Assembly (NCBI RefSeq): GCF_003664325.1
Contig: NZ_RCDA01000004.1
Location: 1-64,000, forward strand
Length of the DNA stretch: 64,000 bases
Source: Alkalispirillum mobile
GTDB taxonomy: Bacteria > Pseudomonadota > Gammaproteobacteria > Nitrococcales > Halorhodospiraceae
Reading direction: 5' to 3'
Below the pieces are notes generated by a model, which was not told the origin of the DNA, searched no databases, and worked only from the letters and a program-made list of their open reading frames with translations. Positions 39,133 through 47,057 of the stretch are shown here, in pieces. The translations under genes were made by a program, and so were the position numbers. Within the stretch, counting starts at the first letter, position 1, and each line of letters starts with the position of its first letter.

Positions 39133-39843
39133 TTATTCCCGCGTGTCGTGCCGAAGTTTTCTGAGGGCCTTTTTGGATGAGGCGGCCTGCTCGTGCACCA
39201 AGCCGAGTTGCGCGGGGATGACAGGTATATCAAGAATCTTGCAAATGGCGAACCGGTGGCAGCCTTTTCCGCCGAATATCGGTCGCCCAAACCGGTCAAT
39301 ATGTATGTAGACGCCGCTATCTTCCCGGCTCGAGGCCTGATTGAGGAACTCGGCGCTTGTCTTGAGTCTCCTTGTCTCTTTTAGTTCGGAATAGAGCTTA
39401 TCAATCTCTTCCAGTCGCCTGGAAATCTCGGCCCAGCTCCTCCTGCCATCCGCGCTGCCCCTTTTGTCCAGGAGCTTTTTTGCATGTTCTATCGCACCAG
39501 CTTCTTCCCACGACTGACCGCGTACGAACCTGTTGATGCAATAGCGCACCTTTGGATGCTCGTCCAATGGCTTTACCTGCAAATCCCAGTTCCCGGAAAG
39601 GACGCGGCCCGTGTCACTGCGGCTGGGGCTGCGTTGTGCGTAGGTTACCACCGCCGAGGGCGCTATGAAGATCCTCTCCGCGGCCCTCGGTGCGTGCCAT
39701 CCGAAGAGCAGGGCATTTTTTGCGTCTCTTCGCAGGTGCTTCAGCTGTTTCCTTGAAAAAATCACGAGATGTTTTGCTACTGAGATAATGCGGCGGCCAG
39801 TTGCGCCTCCAGCCGTTTCCGCGAGAATTGTTTGTTCGACCAC
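39133..39843 (-). CDS. ParB/sulfiredoxin-like protein with GxWD and GCHR motifs
   Basis: The frame has up to 236 residues from GTG 39843; it overlaps the preceding glycosyltransferase by 67 bases, so the start is uncertain and may be further in (for example GTG 39765). GNWD (84-87) is followed by P-x3-H and then RYCINRFVRGQSWEEAG. A charged helical part follows. Near the C-terminus is IDRFGRPIFGGKGCHRFAIC (continuing KILDIPVIPA), with GCHR at 194-197. GCHR is the sulfiredoxin-type loop, with cysteine in the position of its catalytic residue. This is the same architecture as the protein at 35138-35770. Function unknown. It lies inside the LPS operon between a GT4 gene and waaL. Confidence 0.75.
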   Translation of the reverse strand: MVEQTILAETAGGATGRRIISVAKHLVIFSRKQLKHLRRDAKNALLFGWHAPRAAERIFIAPSAVVTYAQRSPSRSDTGRVLSGNWDLQVKPLDEHPKVRYCINRFVRGQSWEEAGAIEHAKKLLDKRGSADGRRSWAEISRRLEEIDKLYSELKETRRLKTSAEFLNQASSREDSGVYIHIDRFGRPIFGGKGCHRFAICKILDIPVIPAQLGLVHEQAASSKKALRKLRHDTRE

Positions 39844-40916
39844 TCCGCACCACGCGCCCCCAGGCGGGCTCTCTCGGTCGCGGGCTTGCTTAAAATAGTC
39901 GCCATCTTGCGGGCAAGGTCGTCCGGAGATCGCCGACCGGCGATAAGCCCGTATTCGCCGATGACCTCGGGTGTCCCGCCACCGTCGACACCGATAACGG
40001 GTAAATGCGCGGCGCGCGCCTCAAGAAAGACCCGCGCGAAATTGTCACCCTCGGACGGTAGCACGAAGCAATCGAACGCGCGCATGCAGCGGGCCGCATT
40101 CGGGATTTTCCCGGTAAGCAGGACCCAATCCCGCAGCCCCAGTGCCTGGACGCGCGCCTGAATCCTGCACTCTTCGCGTCCGGTGCCAACGATCACCACC
40201 CTGAATTCGTATCCCGCGTCACGGAGAATCGCAGCGGCCTCCACGAGGTCAACCAGGCGTTTGTAGCGGTCGAACCTGCAGACGGTGCCAAAGGTGAACA
40301 GGTCACCTGCGATGTCCAACGTACGTTGGGCCTCTTCCCGGGAAAAGAGGCTGGCCGCCAGTCTCTCCGAGTCCAGGAAATTGTTAACCACCGAGACGTG
40401 CTCTTCGGAGACCCAAGGCATCAGGGTGAGTACCTTGGACCTCTGTGCCTGGGTCAGAGTGATAAAACCCGTGATACGGCTAGCGAACAGCCGGTAGAAG
40501 TGTCGCCGGCTGCGGGAGGAAACGGCCTGGAAGCCACGCAACAGAGCAATCAGCTGAGGTCGTTCCATCATAGGCAACACGGTTGCCAAGGTGCCCGTAG
40601 TGATGGCCTTATACTGGTCACAAACCAAGGTATCAATGGGATGGCCAAGCAACCATCGCCGGAATGCTCGGGCTGCGCCGATACGGCTCCCTGACAAAGC
40701 GGAGGCAGGCAGCCTCAAACCGCTGACATGATCCGCTTCGTCCTCGACCTTGAAGGAGTCCGGATCACCGGACAGGAGGCACGCGGTGACCGTGGCGCCC
40801 AGTCGGCGCAATGCGGCCATCTGCTGGCGGACATTGGGGCCGACCTCACCAGGCGTTTCCAAGAGGTAGGCCACCCGACGTCTGTTCAGCGGGCGTTCTG
40901 CTGGATCGTCGTTCAT
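39777..40916 (-). CDS. Family 4 glycosyltransferase
   Basis: The protein has 379 residues from ATG 40916; a longer frame to 41042 would overlap the neighbouring GT9 gene and looks non-coding. Features: RRVAYLLETPGEVGPNVRQQ at the N-terminus, FTFGTVCRFDRYKRLVDLVEAA and LPSEGDNFARVFLEARAAHLPVIGVDGGGTPEVI (donor-site E-x7-E). It belongs to the GT4 family, sugar unknown. It starts 28 bases after the upstream GT9 gene and overlaps the downstream ParB/sulfiredoxin-like gene. Confidence 0.88.
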   Translation of the reverse strand: MNDDPAERPLNRRRVAYLLETPGEVGPNVRQQMAALRRLGATVTACLLSGDPDSFKVEDEADHVSGLRLPASALSGSRIGAARAFRRWLLGHPIDTLVCDQYKAITTGTLATVLPMMERPQLIALLRGFQAVSSRSRRHFYRLFASRITGFITLTQAQRSKVLTLMPWVSEEHVSVVNNFLDSERLAASLFSREEAQRTLDIAGDLFTFGTVCRFDRYKRLVDLVEAAAILRDAGYEFRVVIVGTGREECRIQARVQALGLRDWVLLTGKIPNAARCMRAFDCFVLPSEGDNFARVFLEARAAHLPVIGVDGGGTPEVIGEYGLIAGRRSPDDLARKMATILSKPATERARLGARGAEWSNKQFSRKRLEAQLAAALSQ

Positions 40917-40944
40917 CGCGTGCGGTTTCGTTTGTTTGCCCAAG

Positions 40945-41946
40945 TCAGAGGGCCTGGGTGATAGCGTCAGTGACGGCTTCCAACGGGATGCTGTCCATCC
41001 GTCGGCCATCTTGAACGTGCTTTTTGCCTTCTTCCGGGGCAATCGGTTCAGTGCCCCGGATGAGGGTGCGCTTTTCCGTCAGTGGACCCCATCGGGCCGG
41101 GTCGGTGGGGCCAAACAGGCCAATGATGGGAGCGCCCGCTGCAGCGGCCAGGTGCATGGGCCCGCTGTCGTTGCCTATGAATAGCCGACACCGTTCCAAT
41201 CGGGCAATGAGCGTACCCAGAGAAAGCTGTTGCACCAAGTCGATGGGCTGCTGCTTGCAAAGGGCCTTCACCGCGTCTGCCGAGGGCCGATCGGGCCCAG
41301 CCCCAACAAGCGTCGGGCGGAGCCCTTGATCGTACAGCCAATCGCAAAGCGAGGCATAACGGTCCAGGGGCCAATGCTTGTACCCCTTACCCCCTGCGAC
41401 GTGCAGGCAAACGATGGTAGCTGGGTCCGGCAATGCCTGGGCCTCGAGTTCCCGACGATCTGAGCTCGTCGCGCTTACCACCGGCCAGCCCCATTTCCCG
41501 TTTAGACCCGCCGCCTGGGCGAGCGTGCCGTAGGTATCAATACGGTGGCTTCCATTAGCTGGATGCTCTGCGTGCCGATTGTACAGGCCGGCGCGGGGTT
41601 TGCCCTTTCTGCAGATCCGTAGGGGCGCGCCCGAAAGCCCGCCGAGTAAAGCGCCGGTGTTGCTGCCGCCAAAATCCGCTATCCATGAGGGCTTGGTGCC
41701 ACGCACCGTGCGCAATGCACGCAGGAATTCGAGGCCCTTCTTTATCCCATTGCCGGTACCCTGAAGCTGCACGCATGGCTCGGGAAAACCCGGAATACGC
41801 TGCGCCAACGCCCAGTGTGAGGCGTTGATCACCGCTTGAGTCCCGGGCTTCTCACGGGCGATGTGGGTGAGCACAGGGCTGGCCACCAGAAAGTTGCCTA
41901 GGTGGCGGTCCAGCATTATGAGAAGGGGAGGATTATCGTCGCTCAC
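40945..41946 (-). CDS. Family 9 glycosyltransferase (heptosyltransferase-like)
   Basis: The 333-residue protein starts at GTG 41946. It has the GT9 N-terminal block LLIMLDRHLGNFLVASPVLTHI and the C-terminal HVAGGKGYKHWPLDRYASL and IGNDSGPMHLAAAAGAPIIGLFGPTDPARW. It transfers ADP-heptose or a related sugar to the LPS core; the ordinary G-D acceptor motif reads R-H-L-G-N here. It overlaps the upstream kinase-like gene by 14 bases. It may be a third heptosyltransferase. Confidence 0.85.
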   Translation of the reverse strand: MSDDNPPLLIMLDRHLGNFLVASPVLTHIAREKPGTQAVINASHWALAQRIPGFPEPCVQLQGTGNGIKKGLEFLRALRTVRGTKPSWIADFGGSNTGALLGGLSGAPLRICRKGKPRAGLYNRHAEHPANGSHRIDTYGTLAQAAGLNGKWGWPVVSATSSDRRELEAQALPDPATIVCLHVAGGKGYKHWPLDRYASLCDWLYDQGLRPTLVGAGPDRPSADAVKALCKQQPIDLVQQLSLGTLIARLERCRLFIGNDSGPMHLAAAAGAPIIGLFGPTDPARWGPLTEKRTLIRGTEPIAPEEGKKHVQDGRRMDSIPLEAVTDAITQAL

Positions 41947-42763
41947 AATGGTTCTTTTGTCGGTCTCGGTCGGGAGTGGGTTGGGCTGCCAAGTATACCG
42001 GGGGCCGGCCGTACCGTTTCTGGTGGGCGGCGCTGATGCGCTCGATTGATCGCTGGACCCGCCCGATCAGCCCCTCGGGGCGCAACGCCCGCCCTGCTGC
42101 ATAATGCTGAATGACCCCATGGGCCCAGTGTTGGTCTAGGCCCAGTTCCAGCCCACTGACCAGGAAGCGTGCCAGGTCCTGTGTGGCTGCGTTGAGTCCC
42201 ACCCGGGGCTTGATGCGGGCGCTGTCCAGATCCGTGATGATGACCCGGGCGTTCTGTACCAGCAAATTTCCCCACTTCAGGTCGCCATGCACCACGCCGG
42301 CATCATGCAGGCGGATTAACTGATCGACGGCGGTCTTGCAAAGCCCGGTGGTCTTGGACGTCGCTGGCCCTGACTGTCGGACAGCTGCCTCCATTGTTGC
42401 CGCCCCCATGATCGCCTCGCTCAGATACCAGGATGTGTCCTGTCCCCAGATTGCGGCATGGGGCGCCGGGATGGCCACGCCGTGGGCCTGCAGTCGTTGA
42501 GCGACTCGCCAGTTCCGGTTCACCCGATCCCGGACGGTCATCCGTTGGAGCGCACCGGCCCACGGATTATTAGGGAATCGCTTGAAGAACAGCGAAGTAG
42601 AGCCGAGGCTAATAAAGCCGCTGCAGACCTTCTTGTTCTTTTTGATGACCTTCAGCGTGGCGCCTGGCGGCGGCCAGCGGCCCCCATCAAGGGCTGCGAG
42701 GGCGGGCGAGTCGGGCGAGCAGGCGTACTGAAAGCCGTGGCCCTTACCCCGAATGGCTCTCAC
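41933..42763 (-). CDS. LPS core kinase-like protein
   Basis: The 276-residue protein (GTG start overlapping the upstream stop as GTGA) has a kinase fold: SLFFKRFPNNPWAGALQR with the ATP-binding lysine, NRNWRVAQRLQAHGVAIPAPHAA, the catalytic loop VVHGDLKWGNLLV and the DFG-like ITDLDSARIK. All key residues are present, so it should be active. It is one of three consecutive kinase-like genes; it probably phosphorylates a core heptose or another sugar. Somewhat less GC-rich than genes to its right. Confidence 0.85.
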   Translation of the reverse strand: MRAIRGKGHGFQYACSPDSPALAALDGGRWPPPGATLKVIKKNKKVCSGFISLGSTSLFFKRFPNNPWAGALQRMTVRDRVNRNWRVAQRLQAHGVAIPAPHAAIWGQDTSWYLSEAIMGAATMEAAVRQSGPATSKTTGLCKTAVDQLIRLHDAGVVHGDLKWGNLLVQNARVIITDLDSARIKPRVGLNAATQDLARFLVSGLELGLDQHWAHGVIQHYAAGRALRPEGLIGRVQRSIERISAAHQKRYGRPPVYLAAQPTPDRDRQKNHCERR

Positions 42764-43605
42764 GGCTTTGCCTCACGGTGGCCAGGCTGGAAACGAGGCT
42801 TGGGGCCGCCACGCGCCATGCGTCGGGCCCAGCGCTGCTGACGACCGCTCTCCACGTTGCGAGCCAGTCGCCGATAACTGGCCCGGTCGAGTTTCATACC
42901 CTCTGCGTAGCCCTGCAGCATGCGCAGCTGGTCCGTGCGGCTCTGGTGGTCCCGTCGAGTCATGGCCAGTTGGACGAGGTTACGGTCTTGATCCTGCGCT
43001 TTTGCGCTGCGGTGGCTGCCCTCATTGTCCAGGTACCAAAACTCCGCTGCCTCAAGTCCCCCTTGCAGATCGCATAACACGTTGCCCAGGCGCAGGTCGC
43101 CGTGAACCCAGCCGGCCTGATGCAAGCGGGCGATTTCGGCACCGAAACGCCGGAGCAAACACCACCGCGACTTCAGCTCCAGGCGTGATGGGCCCGAGGC
43201 GCAGGTGACCAGGTCCACCATGGCGGGATGGGGTACGGCCTGGGTGAGGACGAACTCCAGGCGCGGATTGGCGCGGCCGTAGGCCAGCACGGGCGGGGTT
43301 GGGAAGCCATCCCGGCTCATCTGGATGGAGCGATCCACCGCGCGGGCACCGCGGCTACCGCGGCCCAGGGCCTTCAGTTCCTCCAGGCGATGACGGGGCA
43401 GCAGCACCTTGAGAAAGACAGGTTGCCCCTGCCATTCGCCGCGGGCCACACGGGCCTGTGCGGAACTGCCCAGAAGGGTCCACCCGGCGGGCGGATTGCC
43501 CTGTGCCAAGGCCCGTGCGCAAGCCTGCAGGTTAGGGTGGTCTCCAGCGTTCGGGAGCAACCGGGGTGCCAGTCCCAGCCATTGCAGCAGGCGATAAGAC
43601 TTCAT
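42760..43605 (-). CDS. LPS core kinase-like protein
   Basis: The protein has 281 residues from ATG 43605, which overlaps the upstream waaP stop as ATGA; the longer frame reaching 44202 is the shadow of waaP. Kinase features are FLKVLLPRHRLEELKAL (ATP-site lysine), the catalytic loop WVHGDLRLGNVLCDL and YLDNEGSHR as the metal-binding aspartate block. It probably phosphorylates the LPS core, like its neighbours. The exact position and sugar are unknown. Confidence 0.84.
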   Translation of the reverse strand: MKSYRLLQWLGLAPRLLPNAGDHPNLQACARALAQGNPPAGWTLLGSSAQARVARGEWQGQPVFLKVLLPRHRLEELKALGRGSRGARAVDRSIQMSRDGFPTPPVLAYGRANPRLEFVLTQAVPHPAMVDLVTCASGPSRLELKSRWCLLRRFGAEIARLHQAGWVHGDLRLGNVLCDLQGGLEAAEFWYLDNEGSHRSAKAQDQDRNLVQLAMTRRDHQSRTDQLRMLQGYAEGMKLDRASYRRLARNVESGRQQRWARRMARGGPKPRFQPGHREAKP

Positions 43606-44462
43606 AACGGCGGTGCCTTGGGCGCTTTGCCATGCTCCCGCCGGTACTGCCAGCGTGCTCGTTCTGCTACCTGCTGCCAGAACCTGCCATGCGCCGCCAG
43701 TGTCTGCCGAAGGGTTAGGCCCTGGTAGGCACGCATGAAACGTAAGATATCCCGTCGGGTCAGCCCGATATCCAGCGCCGAGAAGTACAGTCCGCCGATA
43801 TCCTTTACCCGAGCACGTTCCGGTAATTGCTTGTGGCGCTGAACCCGGTGCAGGTCCATCAGGTGCAGTCGCGGCGGGCGTGCCCCCGAAAGCACGGCGG
43901 CCTCGTCCTGGTTCAGGTCCAACCGGAAATGGCAGAGGTAGAAGTCCCGGTGGTTCATCCCGTCCTCGTGCAGGGCACGGGCGATTCGCGCCACCTCCCG
44001 GATCAGCGCCAGTTTGAAGCGGAAGGCGGGCGGATGCTCCGGCCACCGCAGGCACTCCTGCTCCAGGGTGCGGGTGCGGCCAAGGTCTCGGGTGATCACG
44101 AAAGAGCGTTCCCTGGCCGGGTTGAGCCCCCGGCGCAGGCCAAAGGCCACCGGCGGCGTGGTGGGTATGCCCAGCGCCTGCAGCCGGTGTATGGCCCGCC
44201 ACTCCGGTTCGGCCCCCAGCACCGGGACTCGAAACTGCGACAGCTTGCGCAGAATCCGTCCCCAGGGCATGCCGGTGTGCACCTTGGCGAAGTAGGTGAG
44301 GCCGCCCAGCTCGAAGCGGAAGGTGCGGCGGCCATCCACGGCGCGCACCACCTCCCCGTCCAGGGCCATCACCTGCTCGAAGGGATCGCCCGGGCCAAAC
44401 GCGGCCTGCAGCGCGGCCCGGAAGTCCGGGTCCAGCACCATCTCGTCCCTCCTCGGTTTCAT
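43602..44462 (-). CDS. waaP: LPS core heptose kinase WaaP
   Basis: The 286-residue protein follows the WaaP/RfaP pattern. YFAKVHTGMPWGRILRKL carries the ATP-binding lysine, EWRAIHRLQALGIPTTPPVAFG comes next, then the catalytic loop MNHRDFYLCHFRLDL and the metal-binding HLMDLHRVQRHK. It phosphorylates heptose I of the inner core, which strengthens the outer membrane. It overlaps waaG by ATGA, as in the classical waaG-waaP order. Confidence 0.93.
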   Translation of the reverse strand: MKPRRDEMVLDPDFRAALQAAFGPGDPFEQVMALDGEVVRAVDGRRTFRFELGGLTYFAKVHTGMPWGRILRKLSQFRVPVLGAEPEWRAIHRLQALGIPTTPPVAFGLRRGLNPARERSFVITRDLGRTRTLEQECLRWPEHPPAFRFKLALIREVARIARALHEDGMNHRDFYLCHFRLDLNQDEAAVLSGARPPRLHLMDLHRVQRHKQLPERARVKDIGGLYFSALDIGLTRRDILRFMRAYQGLTLRQTLAAHGRFWQQVAERARWQYRREHGKAPKAPPL

Positions 44463-45598
44463 GCCGCGGCCTGCTCCCCGTACCGGGGCCCTTCGATAAC
44501 CCGCAGGGCGTGTTCGGCGCGACTGCCCAGTTCGGTCCGCCGAGCGTAGGCCAGGGCGTTGTCCCGCCAGCGGGGCCGCTCGAGGCTACCGATCATCTCC
44601 GCAAGTGCCCGGTTCATGGCGGGCTGGGAGAAGGATGGCGGTAGGACCTGTCCGCATTCGGCACGCTCGACGTGAAAGGCGTAGCCGCAGTTGCCGGTCA
44701 CCAGGGCAGGCAGACCGGCGGCAATGGCCTCGACGATGGCGGTGCCGGTATTCTCCTGGTAGGCCGGGTGGAGCAGCAGGTCGGCGGCGAAGAGAAAGCG
44801 CGCCACATCGTCCCGCCCCTGCAGGAAGTGGACCTGAGCTGCCACGCCGAGCCGGTGGGCCAGCGCCTCCAGTGTTGCCGCGCGGCCCTTGCCGAGCACG
44901 TACAGATGGCTGCGCTGCCGCTGGGCCTCGGGCAGGGCGGCCAGGGCGCGGATGCTGCGGTCCACGCCCTTGCGACGAAAGTCGGAGCCCACCATCAGCA
45001 GCATCCGGTCGTCCTCGCCCAGGCCCAACTCCTGACGCAGGCCGGCACCGATGTCCGGGGCCTCCGGACCGGCAAAGCGGTCGGCGGAGACGTAGGGCGG
45101 CATCAGGTGAAAGCGCTCATCGGGGGTGCCGTACCATCGCTGGAACAGGGGCTTCTCCGCTTCGGAGAGCAGCAGGATGTGGTTGCGGGCATCGGCGCGA
45201 AACACCGCCTGCTCGAAGGCAGCGTGCTGCCGATAGCGCCCGGACCAGCGATAGAGCGGGTGGCGGGTCTGCGCCCGTTCCATGAAGCAGGGGTCGGCGT
45301 TGTAGTAGACGTCCAGCCCCGGCATCTTGTTGAAGCCCACTACCCGGTCGGGGCGGCTTTCCGCCAACCGTTCTTGCAGCCGGTTGCCGAAGAGGCGGTA
45401 GCGGGTGTGATTGCGCCAGCCGGGCACCTTCATCACCTCCACCTGCAGGTTCGGGTGATCCGGTGTCCAGCCGCTCCAGGCGAGGGTATAGACGTCAACC
45501 CGGTGGCCGCGCTCCAGCGCCAGCTCGGTGATGCGCCGGAAGTTGCGCTGTAGCCCGCCATGGGGGAAGTACTTGAACAGGGCGAAGGCCAGGTGCAT
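44459..45598 (-). CDS. waaG: LPS core glucosyltransferase I (WaaG), GT4
   Basis: The protein has 379 residues from ATG 45598, overlapping the waaF stop by one base; upstream in-frame sequence lies inside waaF. The start MHLAFALFKYFPHGGLQRNF is typical of WaaG. The C-terminal donor domain contains LLMVGSDFRRKGVDRSIRAL, ADLLLHPAYQENTGTAIVEA and GLPALVTGNCGYA. It adds the first glucose (or equivalent hexose) to heptose II. The gene order waaF-waaG-waaP supports the assignment. Confidence 0.92.
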   Translation of the reverse strand: MHLAFALFKYFPHGGLQRNFRRITELALERGHRVDVYTLAWSGWTPDHPNLQVEVMKVPGWRNHTRYRLFGNRLQERLAESRPDRVVGFNKMPGLDVYYNADPCFMERAQTRHPLYRWSGRYRQHAAFEQAVFRADARNHILLLSEAEKPLFQRWYGTPDERFHLMPPYVSADRFAGPEAPDIGAGLRQELGLGEDDRMLLMVGSDFRRKGVDRSIRALAALPEAQRQRSHLYVLGKGRAATLEALAHRLGVAAQVHFLQGRDDVARFLFAADLLLHPAYQENTGTAIVEAIAAGLPALVTGNCGYAFHVERAECGQVLPPSFSQPAMNRALAEMIGSLERPRWRDNALAYARRTELGSRAEHALRVIEGPRYGEQAAA

Positions 45599-46644
45599 CA
45601 GGCGGCCTCCCGGTGCAGCGTGGTGATGGCCTCCAGCACCCGGTCGGGGTGCATCTGCCGCAGGCAGTTCAGGTGGCCCAGAGGGCACTCGCGCTGGAAG
45701 CAGGGGCTGCACTCCAGGCCCAAATACAGGATGCGGGCGCGGCTGCTCAGTGGTGGCGTGTAGCCCGGATCGGAGGAGCCGTAAAGCGCGACCACCGGGC
45801 GCCCGGTGGCGGCGGCCACGTGCATTAGCCCCGAATCATTACTGACCACCACGTCCGCCGAGGCGAGCAGATCGATGGCCTGCGCCAGCGTCGTGTGGCC
45901 GGCCAGGTCAGTGCACCCCGGCGCCGCGTCGGCAATCTCACCCGTGATGGGGCGGTCCTTGTCAGAACCGAACAGCCAGACCTGCCAGCCGGCGGCCAGC
46001 CGGTCTCGGGCCACTTCGGCAAAATAGGCCGCCGGCCAGCGTTTGGCCGGGCCGTACTCGGCGCCGGGGCACAGGGCCAGGGCGGGGGCGTCGTCGCCCG
46101 CCAGGCCCAGCGCCTCGCGGGCGGCCGCGCGCCCGGTCGCGGAGATCTCCAGATGGGGTTCCGGCACGGGTGGGGGCAGTGGGGCGTCAGCTTCCTGGCC
46201 CAGGGCGACGAAGCGGTCCACCGTGCGGTAGAGCTTTTGCCGGTCCAGGGGGCGGATGTCGTTAAGCAGGCCGTAGCGGTGTTCTCCCTTGTAACCGGTC
46301 CGCCGGGGGATGCCGGCGGCCAGCACCGGCAGGGCGGCCTTGGCGGAGCGGGGCAGCACGATGGCCTGCTGGTAGCCCTCGTGGCGCAGGGATCGGCCGA
46401 GGCGCCAGCGTTTACCCAGAGCCAGTTCGCCGTGGGCCACAGGTAGCGGGATGGCGCGGCGCACCTCGGGCATCCGCTCCAGCAGCGGAAGGCTCCACGC
46501 CGGGGCGATGACATCGATCTCCGGAGAAGGGTGGCGCTGGCGGAGGCTGATGAACAGGCTCTGCGCCATCACCATGTCGCCCACCCACGCCGGGCCGACC
46601 ACCAGCACCGGGCGAGCAGCGCTGTTGTCCTGTCCGTTTGTCAC
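45598..46644 (-). CDS. waaF: ADP-heptose:LPS heptosyltransferase II
   Basis: The 348-residue GT9 protein (GTG start) begins with RPVLVVGPAWVGDMVMAQSL, the WaaF motif, and carries LALCPGAEYGPAKRWPAAYF and VSNDSGLMHVAAATGRPVVALYGSSDPGYTPPLS, closely matching WaaF. It adds the second heptose of the inner core. The zf-CHCC gene lies 16 bases upstream in the same operon. Confidence 0.95.
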   Translation of the reverse strand: MTNGQDNSAARPVLVVGPAWVGDMVMAQSLFISLRQRHPSPEIDVIAPAWSLPLLERMPEVRRAIPLPVAHGELALGKRWRLGRSLRHEGYQQAIVLPRSAKAALPVLAAGIPRRTGYKGEHRYGLLNDIRPLDRQKLYRTVDRFVALGQEADAPLPPPVPEPHLEISATGRAAAREALGLAGDDAPALALCPGAEYGPAKRWPAAYFAEVARDRLAAGWQVWLFGSDKDRPITGEIADAAPGCTDLAGHTTLAQAIDLLASADVVVSNDSGLMHVAAATGRPVVALYGSSDPGYTPPLSSRARILYLGLECSPCFQRECPLGHLNCLRQMHPDRVLEAITTLHREAA

Positions 46645-46660
46645 GCCCGTCGGATACCGC

Positions 46661-46921
46661 TCACTTATCCGACTGCCGCCGCCCCTTGCGCAGGGTCACC
46701 ACATCCTCAACGGAATCCTTCAGCACGTACTGGGCACCGCAGTAGGGGCAGATCTCCTCGCCCGTCTCGTGGATGGGCAGGTAGACCTTGGGGTGGGAGT
46801 TCCACAGGTACATGCCGGGCATCGGGCAGGAGAGCGGCAGATCGTCCTGCGAGACCTCGTAGCGGTTGGCGGCGTTCGGCTCGATGAGATCGGTGCGGTC
46901 GTGGGTCTGTGGATCGGGCAC
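46661..46921 (-). CDS. Zinc-finger (CHCC-type) small protein
   Basis: The protein has 86 residues from GTG 46921, supported by GGGAG about 10 bases before it; a longer version from 47029 would start inside the matB terminator. The core SCPMPGMYLWNSHPKVYLPI and ICPYCGAQYVL supplies one Cys, one His and a CxxC, the CHCC zinc finger also found in NADH-dehydrogenase accessory subunits. In gammaproteobacteria such genes often precede waaF. Role unknown. It appears to be the first gene of the long LPS operon running to waaL. Confidence 0.85.
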   Translation of the reverse strand: MPDPQTHDRTDLIEPNAANRYEVSQDDLPLSCPMPGMYLWNSHPKVYLPIHETGEEICPYCGAQYVLKDSVEDVVTLRKGRRQSDK

Positions 46922-47015
46922 GGTGCAATCTCCCTGGTGTGGGCCGGGCCGGAAACAGCACGGTCGCCCGGCGCGTTGGCTTTTGCGCGCCATTGTACAA
47001 CGGGAGAGGGGGGAA

Positions 47016-47045
47016 GGCGCACCCGGCAATCAAACCGGGTGCGCC
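47016..47045 (-). terminator. Strong hairpin after matB
   Basis: GGCGCACCCGG (47016-47026) and CCGGGTGCGCC (47035-47045) form a perfect 11-bp stem with an 8-base loop, 12 bases past the matB stop. Only two T residues follow on the minus strand, then a C-run. It probably ends matB transcription before the zf-CHCC/waaF operon. Confidence 0.7.
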
Positions 47046-47057
47046 CGCGGGCGGGGT

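Noticed and set aside
39777-41042. Longer start for the GT4 gene
   Set aside because: Codons before ATG 40916 overlap the GT9 coding sequence and show no glycosyltransferase similarity.
42760-44202. 480-codon version of the middle LPS kinase gene
   Set aside because: The N-terminal 198 codons are a frame-shadow of waaP; the ATG at 43605 overlaps the waaP stop and starts the kinase-like sequence.
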